From Strongyloides papillosus (taxonomy: Eukaryota > Nematoda > Chromadorea > Rhabditida > Strongyloididae): a DNA stretch of 64,000 bases. The stretch lies in assembly GCA_005656395.1 (NCBI GenBank), contig SRSI01000060.1:310001-374000 (forward strand). The letters run 5' to 3'. The stretch's first letter is position 1. The number at the start of each line of letters is the position of its first letter. Shown piece by piece: positions 49,989-62,897 of the stretch. The position numbers and the translations under genes were made by a program. The notes under the pieces were generated by a model, which saw nothing but the letters and a program-made list of their open reading frames with translations, did no database searches and was not told where the DNA came from.

Positions 49989-51678
49989 TTTTAGAAAAAA
50001 ATTACTATTTCAAAAATATATATATTAATATAATTATATAAAAGTAAGGTGAAAATTTTCGTAAGGTTAGATATAATACAAAGCTAAAATATTATTAAAG
50101 CTTATATATTATTTTTAGGTTAACTTACAAATATATAATGAAAAATTAAATGACTATTCAATAACTATGTTTTTATTTCCAACATTTTATATATTATTGT
50201 TGAGTTGATTTTATATCGTTTCTACACATTTTAACATTACAATCTTTATGCCATCTCATAGATATGCTTTGAGTTATTTAAGACACGTAGTTTCATTAAC
50301 GTTCTTCCTAATAACACCCCCTGCAACAATTTTATATACATATAATACTATTGTTTTAATTCTTTTTCTTAATTTACTAAAAATAAAATTTAATCATATA
50401 TAATGATTATATTAATGCTTACTTTTAAAACTCATTTTATTATTTAATCATATTTCCAGTAAACTTATGTAAAATAACTGATTAACAAATTCAAAAGAAT
50501 TAAAGGTTAATTTAAATATAAGTCATTTAAAAAATTAGCAAAAAATATTAAATTTGTTTTCTAATGGTAAAAAATTTGTATATAAATAAAATGTCTAATA
50601 TTGAATGTCAATAGGATATCAACTATATTTATGATATAATAATAATGTAACGAAAATTCTTTACTTCAAATTATTCTTCAGTTAATTTCCCAAGACCTCA
50701 AAAAACTAAATGTTTTTTAAAAAAAGAAGTTTCAAAAATGTATATGCCAACATATACTATCATTTTTCATACTGAATATACCATAATTGAATGAAATTTT
50801 TCTATATCTATATATCAATGAATTGAATTGTTTTTAATTAATTCAAAACTATTCCCTCATTCTTAATATATAGTTAAAATCTTACATACAAAATATACAC
50901 ATTTTATCTAGAGGCATTTTTAATAGGATGGAATAAAAATCAAAAGAAAAGTTTATTTATCTTTAATATTTTTTTCCTTATATTCTTCGACTACTACTAT
51001 TCCTATATTATATATATAATAATTCATATAAAAGTGCATTTCAACCAGTATTATAAGATAAAAACACATATTTAACATGCCTAAAGTATTTAAATGATAC
51101 TTTTTAATTGCAAAGTCCTTTTCATCATTGACGCAGTATTTTTACATATAAGTTTATAAAGCATTTATGGGAAAAACAAAAAATGTACATTGACTTTTTA
51201 TTAAAATTCACAGTATACCAATGTTTTGTTTTTATAATGGTTCATCCTTTTAATCTTACATAATTTTTTATCATATACAAATATTTTATTCCTAAAATCA
51301 TAATCCAAACATCTTCTTTTTTTCTATAAGAATATTCATAATAATATAGTTAAATAAAAGCATTAAATTGTTATTTTCATAATTCACCCTATTTCTACAA
51401 ATTGTAATACCTCATTAAAAAAAAACTTTTATAAAACGTCACATTAATTTTCGTTTTCTCGACATGATTGATAAATTTACAATATTTCTAACAATTTTTG
51501 TGTTGGTATTTTTAGAACGCATTTCAAGGCTGATGATGGCAGAAAAATTAAAAGCATTTATGACTAGAGATATTTAATTTATATTCAAGTGTATTAACTT
51601 AGCTTCTACAGATACTTACAAAAAATAATAACAAAGAAATAAAATTTTCGATTTATTTTTTTTAATAAATTATAAATT
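49989..51678. other. Divergent promoter region
   Basis: About 1.7 kb between the starts of a minus-strand and a plus-strand gene, thus a shared or back-to-back promoter region. No clear motif beyond A/T tracts. Confidence 0.45.
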
Positions 51679-54600
51679 ATGTTTCGTGTTGACAAGACAA
51701 TTAAAGAAGAAAACGTAAAATCTGCAGGAAAAGACATTATTCATAGATCGTCATCCGTTAATAACCGTAAGATTTTATTAATCTTTCCAACGTTTGAAGA
51801 ATTTTATTATGAAAAATTTGAATTTATAAAAAATTGTATTCAAGATATACAAGTTTGTGGTGCTGGACTTGGTGTTGATATTGAATGGTATACATTTTCT
51901 GGAAATTATGATGATTTTGTTAATTACGATCTCCTTCTACAACTTTTAAGCGAAGAACATACAATTGTCATAGTAAGTTAAATTTTTTCCATTCCAATAT
52001 AAAAATAATTAAAAACTATGGTTTGTCAACATATCTATTATTTATTTTATTATTTTAATTTCCAAAAACCACTAAATAATTAATTTGATTTTTTAGTGTT
52101 TTATAGGAAATAAAGTAGGATATTACATGCCGCCTTTGGAAATTGATTCTAATACTTTTGACGCTTTAAGGCAAAAGCTTTTTGAAATGTCTACAGATGT
52201 TAAGTTACTAGATAAGCTTTATATACTAAAAGAATCAAAAAAAGGGAAAAAATATTGTTTACAAAAAAATTTCCTTGAGGACGTTTTAGTGATGGAAAAA
52301 CTTATAGAAATGTTTAAAAAAATGGGAAATGAGGATAATAAGTTATTAAAGCTTTATATAAATCATGTTGCTGAAATAATGATGTCCCAACAAAATGCTA
52401 ACCATATATTTGTCCAAAGGAGATTTAAAGAAATGCCTTTAGAGGAGAATAATACAATATTTTCGGAGACCACACCAATGGAATATGAATGTATTGAAGG
52501 TTTAAAAAATACTATCTCACAAAAGTGTCATGAAAATAATGTTTTTTCATTCATTTTACAATGTACATCAAAGGATTTTCAAGATTGGACAACAACTAAA
52601 GAAGGTGAGAATTATGGAAAGTGTATTGTTGAGAAGATTAGTGAAAGGATAAAACAATTAATTGATAACAATTGTACAATTCATCTACCAACACCTATCT
52701 CACATTCAGGATGTGTTGATATATTTGATATTGCTAAGAGGGAACAAGTAACACATCAACAATATTACATTCACTCGAAACCAACAAATTGGGCAATGAA
52801 AAATGACATTGAAAGTGTTAATGAAAAAATTTTAAATATGACTATTGAGGGGAAATGGTGTGTAACGTTAAATGGTGATATTGGAATAGGAAAAACATCC
52901 CAACTTCTTCTTTTACACGAGACATTACAAAATAATACCAACTATATATCCTTTATACGATTTGTTGGTTTAACTCCTCATAGTATATATGACCACGAAA
53001 TATGGAGGAATATTTTATTATTGTTAGAGGATTGTTCTAATTCAACAAAAATCAATACAGCTTTATTTGATGATTCGCTTGATGTTTCAAAAATTTTAAA
53101 AAATATTCAAAATTTAGCAAAAAAAATAGATAAGAAAATTTATATATTGTTTGATAATGTTCACCTAATGAAATCCTCAAAAAATATCAACGAAAATTTT
53201 AAGTTTGCTAAACAAATATCTAATTTGTTTATAGTATCCACTATGTTAGAAAATACTCAATGTAATTATATGATGTCTAATGATACTATTACATTAAAAA
53301 AGCCAACAATTGATGAATCAATTGAAATTATCAAATCGAATGCTTCAAAATCAAAAATTGGTAATGAATGTCTAACAAATTTGCGTTTATACTTAACGGA
53401 ACATAATGAAAACTTAGCAGGTGCATTGGTTGTGGCACAATTACTGTCATATAACATACCTGTTGAATTATCAAAGTCATCTGTTATGAATTTAGTTAGT
53501 CATTTAGAAAATTATTATGGTGAGACATTTATTAAAAAATTAATTAAATATTTTGTGGCATCTCCTTTTGGTTTTACAAGTATGGAAATGACAACACTAT
53601 TAAATTTTGCAACAAAGCCATTATCATATAGTCAAGATGAATTTCCTGATTTAAATATATCAAAAGGAATCTTATCAATCCTTACAAAATATAATATGCT
53701 CTTTGATTGTGTTGCTATGGATAATCAAGTTGTTTATAAATTAAAACATTCCATTTTTAAAAGACAATTTGCAGAAAATTATTTATATGATATTGGGTGT
53801 AATATAAAGGAGGCAAACCAAATGACATACATTGAAATGGCTTCTATTTATTTTGACACTAGTAATTATGAAGATAATGAAGAAGTCGTATTTAATGGAT
53901 ATATGTTTCCTCAACCACTTATTAGAGAAAATGGAAATATTAATTTGAGAAAAGTATCCTATCAATGGAAATATTTATTAGAAGGTGGGAATGCTCAAAA
54001 TTTAAAGGAATTCACTTTATGTAATTTTGAATATATAGAAGCCTTAATGAGAGCTAATGGATTAGGATATTTAATATCTGTTTTTGATGAAACTTGTGAG
54101 ACTTTACTTGATCATGACTTATTGGTTTTTTATTTACAAGTTCTTATTCCTAGTATTGATACTTTGTTAAGAGATTCAAGTCAAATTGCACCTGAATGTA
54201 TTGGAAGGTTGCGGTATACTCGTGAAAGTAATAGTCAAAGTTTAAATGGTATTGTGGAACAAGCTATGTCTTGGGTTGATATGTATGATTCTTCACCATT
54301 ACTTGTTCCTCTAACATGTTGGATTTCACCACCTAAAATGGATGAAATACTTAAAGTAGCATTACCTAATTGGAGTGGTAAATCAATGATTGTTTCACCA
54401 ACAATAAACTATCAAAATATATTGTTATCAGGAAACTCTGAGGATCCAAGTATGATTTATTTATATCATGTACCATCACAATCTATAGAAACAACATTTT
54501 ATGGACATAGCAAAAAAGTGACATCATTGTCTGTTGCAAGCAATGGTGTTAATTTTGCCTCATCCTCTTTTGATGGAACAATTAAAATTTGGGATATTCA

Positions 54601-56977
54601 TAATATTGATAATGTAAAAACATTTGAAATTACAAAAGCTAAAGTTAATTGTTGCTTATATTCACACAATTCGAAATTTATTGCCTCTGGTACGAGTGAT
54701 TCAATAGCAAATGTAATTGATGTTGACAGTGGTGAGATAATTGCGACATTTCCAGAACATACAGGAAGTGTAATTTGTCTTCAATTAACGTCTAATGATG
54801 AATTTCTTATTGTTGGTAGTGGAGATTTTGCTGTTATGGTTTATAGTATTGAGGAAAAATGTTTAATTTCAAAATTAGAGGGACTTATGGCACCAGTAAC
54901 TTGTATGGCATTAACAACAAATGATGCTTTTGTTGTTGTAGCATGTGAAGATGAAACTGTTAGAGTTTACAGTTTAATATCATCACAAGAGTTGCATGAA
55001 TTATCTGGTCATGATTGTAGAGTTAGTTCTATTGCTGTTTCCTCCGATGATTGTCAAATCTTCGTTGGTGTGAATTCAAAAATCGTTTGCTATGATCTTC
55101 ATAATTCTCAAATAATTGATACATTAAAATGTGGTGAAAAATTCCCAATAGGAAGCATTCAAAGGACTTTTGATAATTCCTTCATTGTGGCTGGTTGCGG
55201 AAAAGAATTGCATATGTGGAATATACAATGTGGAAATATTAAAAATAATGCAGTATGTGAAATTGTTGAAGATAATTCAATTTGTTGTGTCAAAATGTCA
55301 CCTGATGAAAAGTCGACTTGTTGCGGCTCGGTATCTGGTGTTATTGCATTATGGGATTTAGAGGTTTGTCAATGTGTATGGACACAAACGCATAAATTAG
55401 GTAGTCCAATAACATCGATAGGATTTACTGATGATTCTTTTTACCTAATATCAGGATGTTCAGAAGGACAAATATGTTTGTGGGAGGCAGATAAAGGTCA
55501 ACTGATAAAGAATATTAAAATTCATAGTCTTCCAATAACAACTCTTTATTTTATTGGCGGATCAACACAGACCTATAAAGTTTTTTCATGTGATAAAGGA
55601 AATAATTCGCATATTTGGAATTTAACGCCTTTAGATGATTCGCCAAACTTCTACACGGTCAACATTTCATTTGGTGATGTGGATTCTCCTATTTTATTTA
55701 AAAAACATCATAAATTGATACTAGGTGAATTTTCAAAAAATAGAAATGAAATTCAAATTTATCATGTTTATGATAGTTCTGTTAATCTCAAAGCAAAAGC
55801 ATACCATTCAGAAATTATTACATGTTATAATTTTGATAGACATGAAAGAATTCTGGTTACTGGATCAAAAGATCAGTCATTGAAAATTTGGCAACTTGAT
55901 AATGGATATTTAACACAAGTATTAGTGGGACATGAAAGTGCTGTTACATGTTGTGCTGTATGTGATAAAGGAAATATTGTTGTAAGTAACTCTAGTGATC
56001 AACGTCTAATTATTTGGGATGCCGAAACTGGAACTGTTAAATCATCCATTCAAACATGTCATGTAATTAATATTGTTGAAATTACTGCCGATGGTCTAGT
56101 TATTATTACAGGTATAATAGTATTCTTAAACCTCATTATGACTTTTTTTAGCCGATACTAACGGTTGGATTGAAGCCTGGAGTTCTACTTATGGCGTAAT
56201 TTTGTCATCCTTTAACACTTATAATACAATTTCATCACTTGTAATATCAATTGATAGTAATAGAATTGTATGCCCTCTTGTTGGCATTCCACAATTGCCA
56301 ATATTATGTTTACATAACACTCCTGCCGGTATAATTCAAAGGCATATGTCTATTAATGAGAAATCATTGCATCGTATAAATAGTGCAGCAAGTTACACAA
56401 GTCGGTAAAATAGACACACTTATTTTTTATCCCGCACTTCTTTATTCTACACTTTTTAAGTGATTCTTTTATCACACACTGTTGTATGATTAAAATTTTT
56501 TTCTGTTTTAAAGATACACCTCTATCTAAAATTATTATTTTTTTGTTATACAAAAAAATGAAAACACTAATCATTGTATTTTTATACGTATTTTTCTTGT
56601 TTGTAACAAATAGATATTATTCTTTGCCAAAAATCATTCTCTCATCAATCCGGATTCCAGGTACCTCAAGCGATTCACGACCTAGAACATCAATAAAACA
56701 ATCTCCTCCGAAGTTAGAGAACGGCAAATGTTTAGAGGAGGATTTAAAAAATGATTCTACTAAAACTACTTCTCAGTCGCTAATTGTCGCAACTTCAAAG
56801 CCCTTCAATAAGGATAAAAATTATGGTTCACAAGAAAATTTAAAAGTGGGTGGTGAAAATGTTAGATTTCGAGATAATGCATCAGTAGTTAGTAATGCAC
56901 ATGTATCAAATGTGGTAAATACAAAAACTGGAGGAAATGGAGAGCAATTAAAATCTAGTCTTTGTAATATGCTTTAA
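51679..56977 (+). CDS. NACHT-WD40 STAND protein (NWD1/NWD2-like)
   Basis: Exons 51679-51972, 52097-56111, 56152-56404 and 56614-56977 give 1641 residues. STAND ATPases oligomerise on a trigger; NWD1-type proteins join an N-terminal DUF4062-like region, a NACHT ATPase and a WD40 propeller. The first about 130 residues fit DUF4062 (KILLIFPTFEEFYYEKFEFI; CFIGNKVGYYMPP). Walker A GDIGIGKT is at about 358-365, Walker B YILFDNVH at about 447-454. About a dozen WD repeats span about 885-1440, e.g. FASSSFDGTIKIWDIHN and RILVTGSKDQSLKIWQL. Exon 3 can also be read through to a stop at 56406-56408 (1521 residues), but a GTAAAA donor at 56405 and an AACAAATAG acceptor keep the frame open into a Ser/Lys/Asn-rich tail, the version chosen here. 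The trigger is unknown. Confidence 0.87.
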
Positions 56978-57215
56978 TTCCATCTAAACTGAATAAATTT
57001 ATTATTTTACACTTTACGATTAATAAAATCTTTGCCAAATTGTCTATTATTTTCAATTCACTAGCCTTTTAACTTTTTATTTCGAAGATTAATTTCCTTA
57101 CTATTTATAAAGGTTAGTGGAAATTTATTATTTCTCAAGAGAAATTTATTATTTACAACATTTTAATATTAATTTTTAATCTTCATCTATATATAGTTCC
57201 TTTTATTTTTATAGT

Positions 57216-59018
57216 ATGGAAAAAATAAGAGATTTAAAAGTTAAAATTCTTTTAGAACTTGATGAAGCGTGTCAAAATTCGGTAAGCACTTATACTTTAT
57301 GTTTATACCTTTTTTAGGCAATTCATAAAAAATTAATTCTAGAAAATGTAAAAAAATATAAAAACTTAAATAATGAATGTTTAAAAAAACTGAGTAAAGT
57401 TAAACTGCACCAACATTTTATCATACCATCATGGGATGAATTGGAATATAAATATGAATCACTTTTAGATAAAAATGTGTTATTATCAGAGGAATTGTCA
57501 TCTTTACAAAATGCTGTAGAACATGAAAAAAAAAAACTAAATAATTTATTAAATTTTTCATTTAAATATGGAAATCAAAATTCATTAGTAAATGATAAAA
57601 GGTATAAAAAAGATTTTAATAAATATGATGATCGCAAAAACCGAATTGAGAATGAAATTGAAAATTTAAATATTAACATGGATAAAGCTTGCATGAAACG
57701 AAAGTCTGTAGATGAAATTATTATTAGAATGGTCGCTGATATTAAAACAACCGTTGGTATATTTTATCTTGTAACTTCAAATCTTAAAATAACAAGAAAG
57801 AGTAATAATAAAATATTTCAATTTTCAAAAACTAATACATTAAGCGATAGAATATTATTATTTGAGGATTTATCATATGAAAAATCAAAAGATAGTTGGT
57901 TGTTATTTGTTGAAAAATATATAAGGGGTAGTTTTATTTACCTTCCTTTAAATAAAAATATTCAATCATTTTACCAATTTAAAATTAATGATATTAATGG
58001 AAAAATAAATTCTCAGAATTTAATTTTAAAAATTATTAATGAAGTATTAGTTGAAGGGGAGAATAGACTAATGAATGTGAAAAAAGATATAGAGATGTAT
58101 GAGAAACTTTATGTAGAGGAAGATAATAAATTAAAATTATCAAATGTTGTTGATGTTTCTTTTTATGACTATATAAATGACAAATTTGTAATGGAAAATA
58201 TGGAAGAAGAGTTTTATATTGCTAATATTAAGTTAAAAATTCAAAAAGAATGGATAGAAGAATGTAAAAAATTTTTCTGTGAAATATCTTCATTGATAAC
58301 AAATAACAAAAACTTACTATACAATGATTGTAATTTTTTTACAAATAAATTAAACAATAATAACGGATTACAAAAAAAATATTTAATACAAGCCTTAAAT
58401 CATTTTAATCAAATAAAAAAGCTTAAAAGAGAAATAAGATTAATTGGGAGAAGTTTTGTGGCTAGAAAAAATGAAAAATTTCTTCTAAATGAAGAGATAA
58501 AAGAATTGAAAAGTATCGTAAAGGAGTTAGAAAAAAAAGAAAAAGAATATGATAAATCATTTTTTTCTACTACTTCAACTATTAAATTTGAAAATGATAT
58601 TTATAGTCAGAATGATGTAAAAAAAATTAATTACAATAAGGATTTAGAAAACGTACGTATGGCAAATGAGATTAATGTTAATTTGATTAACAATATGAAA
58701 GCAAAAATAGATAATATAAATAATGACATTAAAAATATTGTAAAAGAAATTGAAGTGGAAAATTTTTTGTATTCTAAAATAAGTACACAACTTAGGATAT
58801 TAGAAAATAAACTAATAAGTCAAAAACAACCGTTATCGACAACTTCTAATTATTACAATAAATTACTACAGGAAAAAAGTCTTTTGGTGAACGAAATATC
58901 ATTTCTAAAAAAGGTAAAATTTTTAAATAAAATGTAGATTTTTTTAACTTTTTATTTTTAGCAATTGTTAAAAGGCAGTGAAATACGTATGAATATTATT
59001 AAAAAAACGATAACTTAA
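57216..59018 (+). CDS. Coiled-coil protein of unknown function
   Basis: Three exons (57216-57281, 57318-58913, 58962-59018), phases closing, 572 residues. Almost the whole protein is predicted helix: heptad-like Leu/Ile/Lys/Glu patterns at about 20-150, about 205-260, about 320-380 and about 430-540, broken by a more globular stretch (about 155-200, SDRILLFEDLSYEKSKDSWL). The composition is heavily Lys/Asn with few Pro and no enzyme motif. A T-rich acceptor (TTTTTATAG, ending 57214) sits one base before the ATG and the preceding gene stops only about 240 bp upstream, which fits trans-splicing as a downstream operon gene. Distant candidates are structural coiled-coil proteins of cilia or kinetochore; nothing specific supports either. 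Confidence 0.75.
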
Positions 59019-61791
59019 AATTATTTTTCTAACATATATTTGAGAATACTATATTGTAAATACATGTATATTTATAATTGTACAATTTTATTATCGTTTC
59101 CATTTTCTTCATATATTATTTTTGTCATAACTTACAAAGAATAAAAACTTAAACAAAGAATTTTAAATAGTCTTTTCATTTCTACAAATTAACAACAAAA
59201 TATTTTTCTCACTAAAAGATTTTTTTTTAATGAAACAATTGTTTTACAATTCAAAAAAGTACTAAGAAATTCGTTTATTTTGATTTATCATATAAGCACT
59301 GGTATACTAATTAAGATGTAATTAATTCGATATAGCCGTTTAAATATATACAAATTTTTGTTGTTCCCTTATCAATTTAGTTACATGACGTTTTAAAGTG
59401 CTTATAAATGTATTTAATATAATTATATTATAGTTTTATCATCTTTAAGTTGTATTTGGAAGACATATATGAAATTTTTAAAATCAAAGTGACACAACTT
59501 TCAAATGAGTGAGTAATAAAAAAGTCATGCTTTTATATTTTTAGTTTAGAATTTTTGGTTTTTTCTATTGTAAAAAAATGAAATTATATTTTATGTTATA
59601 TCTAATGATATTAAAAATAACATAATTCTACTAATGATTTTTTTTCGTTATTATTTTTATATGTTTTTGAAGTTTTAATTATGGCTTTTTTTCGATGTTT
59701 AGTTTATTTAACTAAGATATCATACTTTGAATTTGTTTTAATATTCAAAAAATAATAAAATATATGCATAATATTTTATTTGCACTATCAATAACCTTTG
59801 CATATCTGAATATGTTTTTAATTGAAGCGATTTTTTAACTAATAATAATAATTCTTTTATGAAAAATATTTATATGCGTGCATATAAGATAATGTGTCGA
59901 ACATTTTTTACCATTTTATTTTAAAATAATAATTCTAACAAGATGATTAAACTTTGCATGATATTATAGATTTTTGTACTAAAATTACTATTTAAACTTC
60001 TATTTAAAGTACCTATCATGAATACAAATAATTTTTTCTAAAAGATTTTATATAATGTATTTTATAAAAGTAATAATAATTCATGATTAAGTAAGATAAA
60101 CTTTTTTATAAATATGAGTTGAGATTTATAAAACAAATCTTTTATTTCCATAAAGCCAAAGTGATATTTAAATTTCAAACAATCTGAATTTTATAATTAT
60201 TCCTGCATCATTAATAATATTTTCTGTTTCCAACATTTGTTCATTCTTTTATCTTGTTTGCTCTTATATAATTAATTTTTCACTTACTTAAAAAACACAA
60301 CTAAAATGTGTCAAAGATTAGGATATTAATTTCCTATTAAAATGAAATATACTTAACAATTAAATGATTCTTTTAATACATATCTTAATTTTTTTCATGC
60401 AAACTAAATCTAATATTGTGTATGTTTCAATACAATTACGTAATAATAAATCAAAATCTCTATATTAAAGTAATAATAAATGTATAATATATCAAAATTT
60501 TTATACATATTCCTTTTTGAAACATTTTTAATTTCATATCTAAAAGTTTTTTTAATTAGTATTTTAAAGCATATTTTAAAATGATTAACATTAGATAAAT
60601 AAATTTTCATTTACTTTTAATATAAAAATTATTCGTTGAAGGTAGGAAAATGACATTTTAATATGAGTTATGAAATAGCTTATAATTATTATAATAAATT
60701 TGTTTTTATGATTCATAGTCACAGGAAGTATTAATTTCTACATATAGAACGTAATTATTACTATTTCTTTATGTTTAGTTTCAAACATTTAAAGGTATCT
60801 TAATTGTTATAAGACTAATGTTAAATTAACATTTCAATGCCTAAGTAATTTCCAACCCCTAATTGGTATGCCATTTTAGAAATTTTTTTAAATAATATGT
60901 TATAGTTACCTATATAGGAGTATAATCAAATTATTACAATTAATGTTGTCATATTATGAACAAAATTAAATTTATAATAATTCATTTTTTGTTATTTATT
61001 GAATTGTATATGAATTTTAATAATTTATTTCTTTATTTCAATGTACTTTATGGTTATAGAGTTTAAAAAAATATTTCCATACCATACATAATTGATAGGA
61101 TAGGGAATATTAATAAATGAGCAGACAATTAAACTACTATTGAAATAATCCACCAAACAATACTTTAATAAAACTGACAAAAAAAAATGAAAACTAACTA
61201 ATGATTGTAGAAATATAATTTCTTTTTTCCTGTTTTCTTCAAACAAAATATTCATATTAATTATAAAATTCTTATTATTGCTTTTAGCATTAATTGCCTT
61301 TTACATATTTTTTCAATTTTGAAAATTTACTTTCTCACAAATTTTTAAATTATTTTCACTTTTTAACTTCTTTTTTAAAATATAATATTAAAACTGTATA
61401 TAAAGTTAAATGTAATGAATACTTTTTTTAATGTTTTATTATACTTTTGTCTTTATTATTTCTTTATATAATATTTCTCTATTTATCAATTCACCTTTCT
61501 TCTCGGTCCACCTTTTAAGAAACAATTTTTATATATGTTTTGTAAAATATATCCATCTACTTCTTCATTTAATATTAGCTAAAGCATGTGATGACAATTA
61601 TGTAACTAATCCCTAGATTGAGATTAAAACAAGTCAAGATTAGTATTTAATACCTTGTTGAAGCTGTTTAAGACATCTTAAAATATTTTTGTCGTATTAT
61701 TTCAATATTTTAAATATTTTTTCCTTTTACTATACTATTACCTTCCTTAATTCTTTTTAGCAAACATTTCAATAATAAAATATTTTAAAAA
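59019..61791. other. AT-rich intergenic region
   Basis: About 2.8 kb with no convincing gene. One 61-codon ORF (61431-61616) is mostly Phe/Ile/Leu/Tyr except for its last few codons and has no splice support. A TTTTTAG acceptor at 61754-61760 precedes the GTPase start by about 30 bases. Confidence 0.45.
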
Positions 61792-62897
61792 ATGACAGAA
61801 AATTCAAAATATCGTCTAGTTGTATTGGGTTCCTCAAAAGTTGGTAAAACATCAATTATACGACGTTACCTTTATAGAGAGTTTTCTGAAAAATATAAAG
61901 AGACAGTTGAAGACCTTCATTCTAGACGTTTTATGATTCATGGTTCAGAGTTAAATTTAGATATTCTTGATACAAATTTTAACTTTCCTGATATGCGCAA
62001 AGTTGCTATCTCTTCAGCTTCTGCTTTTATGATAGTATTTAGTGTTGATAACGTTCAAAGTTTTAAGGAGATGAGTGACTTGTGGAATGAGATAACATCA
62101 ATTCGTAGTAATATTTCAAATATTCCAACTGTTTTTGTTGGTAATAAAAGTGATATGGAGTCAAAAAAAATATTTGAAGCCACTGCAAACGCTTGGGTAT
62201 CACGTCTCAATTCAAAAGTAAAATATATTGAATCCTCAGCAAAAAATAATATTAATATTGTTAAAATATTTAAATCTCTCCTTGATTTAAGTGGATTTGA
62301 GAGTAAAGCTGTAGGTTATTATAAGGATTAGAAAAATCATTTTTTAAACTATTAAAAGTCTTTATTAATAAAAAAAGGCAAACAAAAAAATTTATATTCT
62401 TTATTTAACATTTAAAATAAAATATTTTTTAGTTAGCTGAACAAGTAGAATTACAAAATGCTGCTCTTGAAGTTAAAGCTCATAGTTCAGGAGGATTTTT
62501 AAAAAGAGTTGGGAGTACAAAAAGAAATAATCAAGAAGGAAAAGCTATTGAAAAAGTTGTGTGTGAAGGTACAGCTACTCCAATTGTTGCTTTAACAACA
62601 CAGTTATCAACACCAACGCTTGGTATTACAGGAGATTTAAATATGCTTAGAAGGAATTGTTCTTTAAGGGTAAAAAAAAATTTTCTTAATTTTTTATTTA
62701 ATTTTTTCTTTAAGATTAATCCTGGAAAAGAGAAACATAATAAGGAGATTAATAAATTATCTGAGAACGATAATAAAGCTATATCTCGTTCTGGATCTAT
62801 AATTAGAAGAACGAAACATCTTTCATTAAAAGTCCGTAAAAGTAATGACAGGGCTTTAACACAACAAATTGATGAAAGTGATTGCATTATTTCATAA
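61792..62897 (+). CDS. Ras-like small GTPase of RASD/Dexras type
   Basis: Exons 61792-62310, 62433-62669 and 62715-62897 give 312 residues; using donor 62303 and acceptor 62436 instead gives 308, also in frame and with a better donor. Ras GTPases signal from membranes in a GTP-bound form. G1 is GSSKVGKT (13-20), as in Dexras/Rhes, with Ras Gly12/Gly13 positions replaced by Ser and Lys; the switch I Thr is in ETVED (Thr38); G4 is NKSD (118-121); G5 is SSAK (148-151). The G3 region reads LDTNFNF, so the usual DTAGQ Gly and Gln are both missing. A basic C-terminal extension of about 135 residues ends in CIIS, a CaaX box predicted to be farnesylated. Long tails are typical of RASD proteins. A low intrinsic GTPase rate is inferred. 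Confidence 0.85.

Noticed and set aside
61431..61616. 61-codon hydrophobic ORF upstream of the GTPase
   Set aside because: Mostly T-rich DNA read as F/I/L/Y; no splice or homology evidence.
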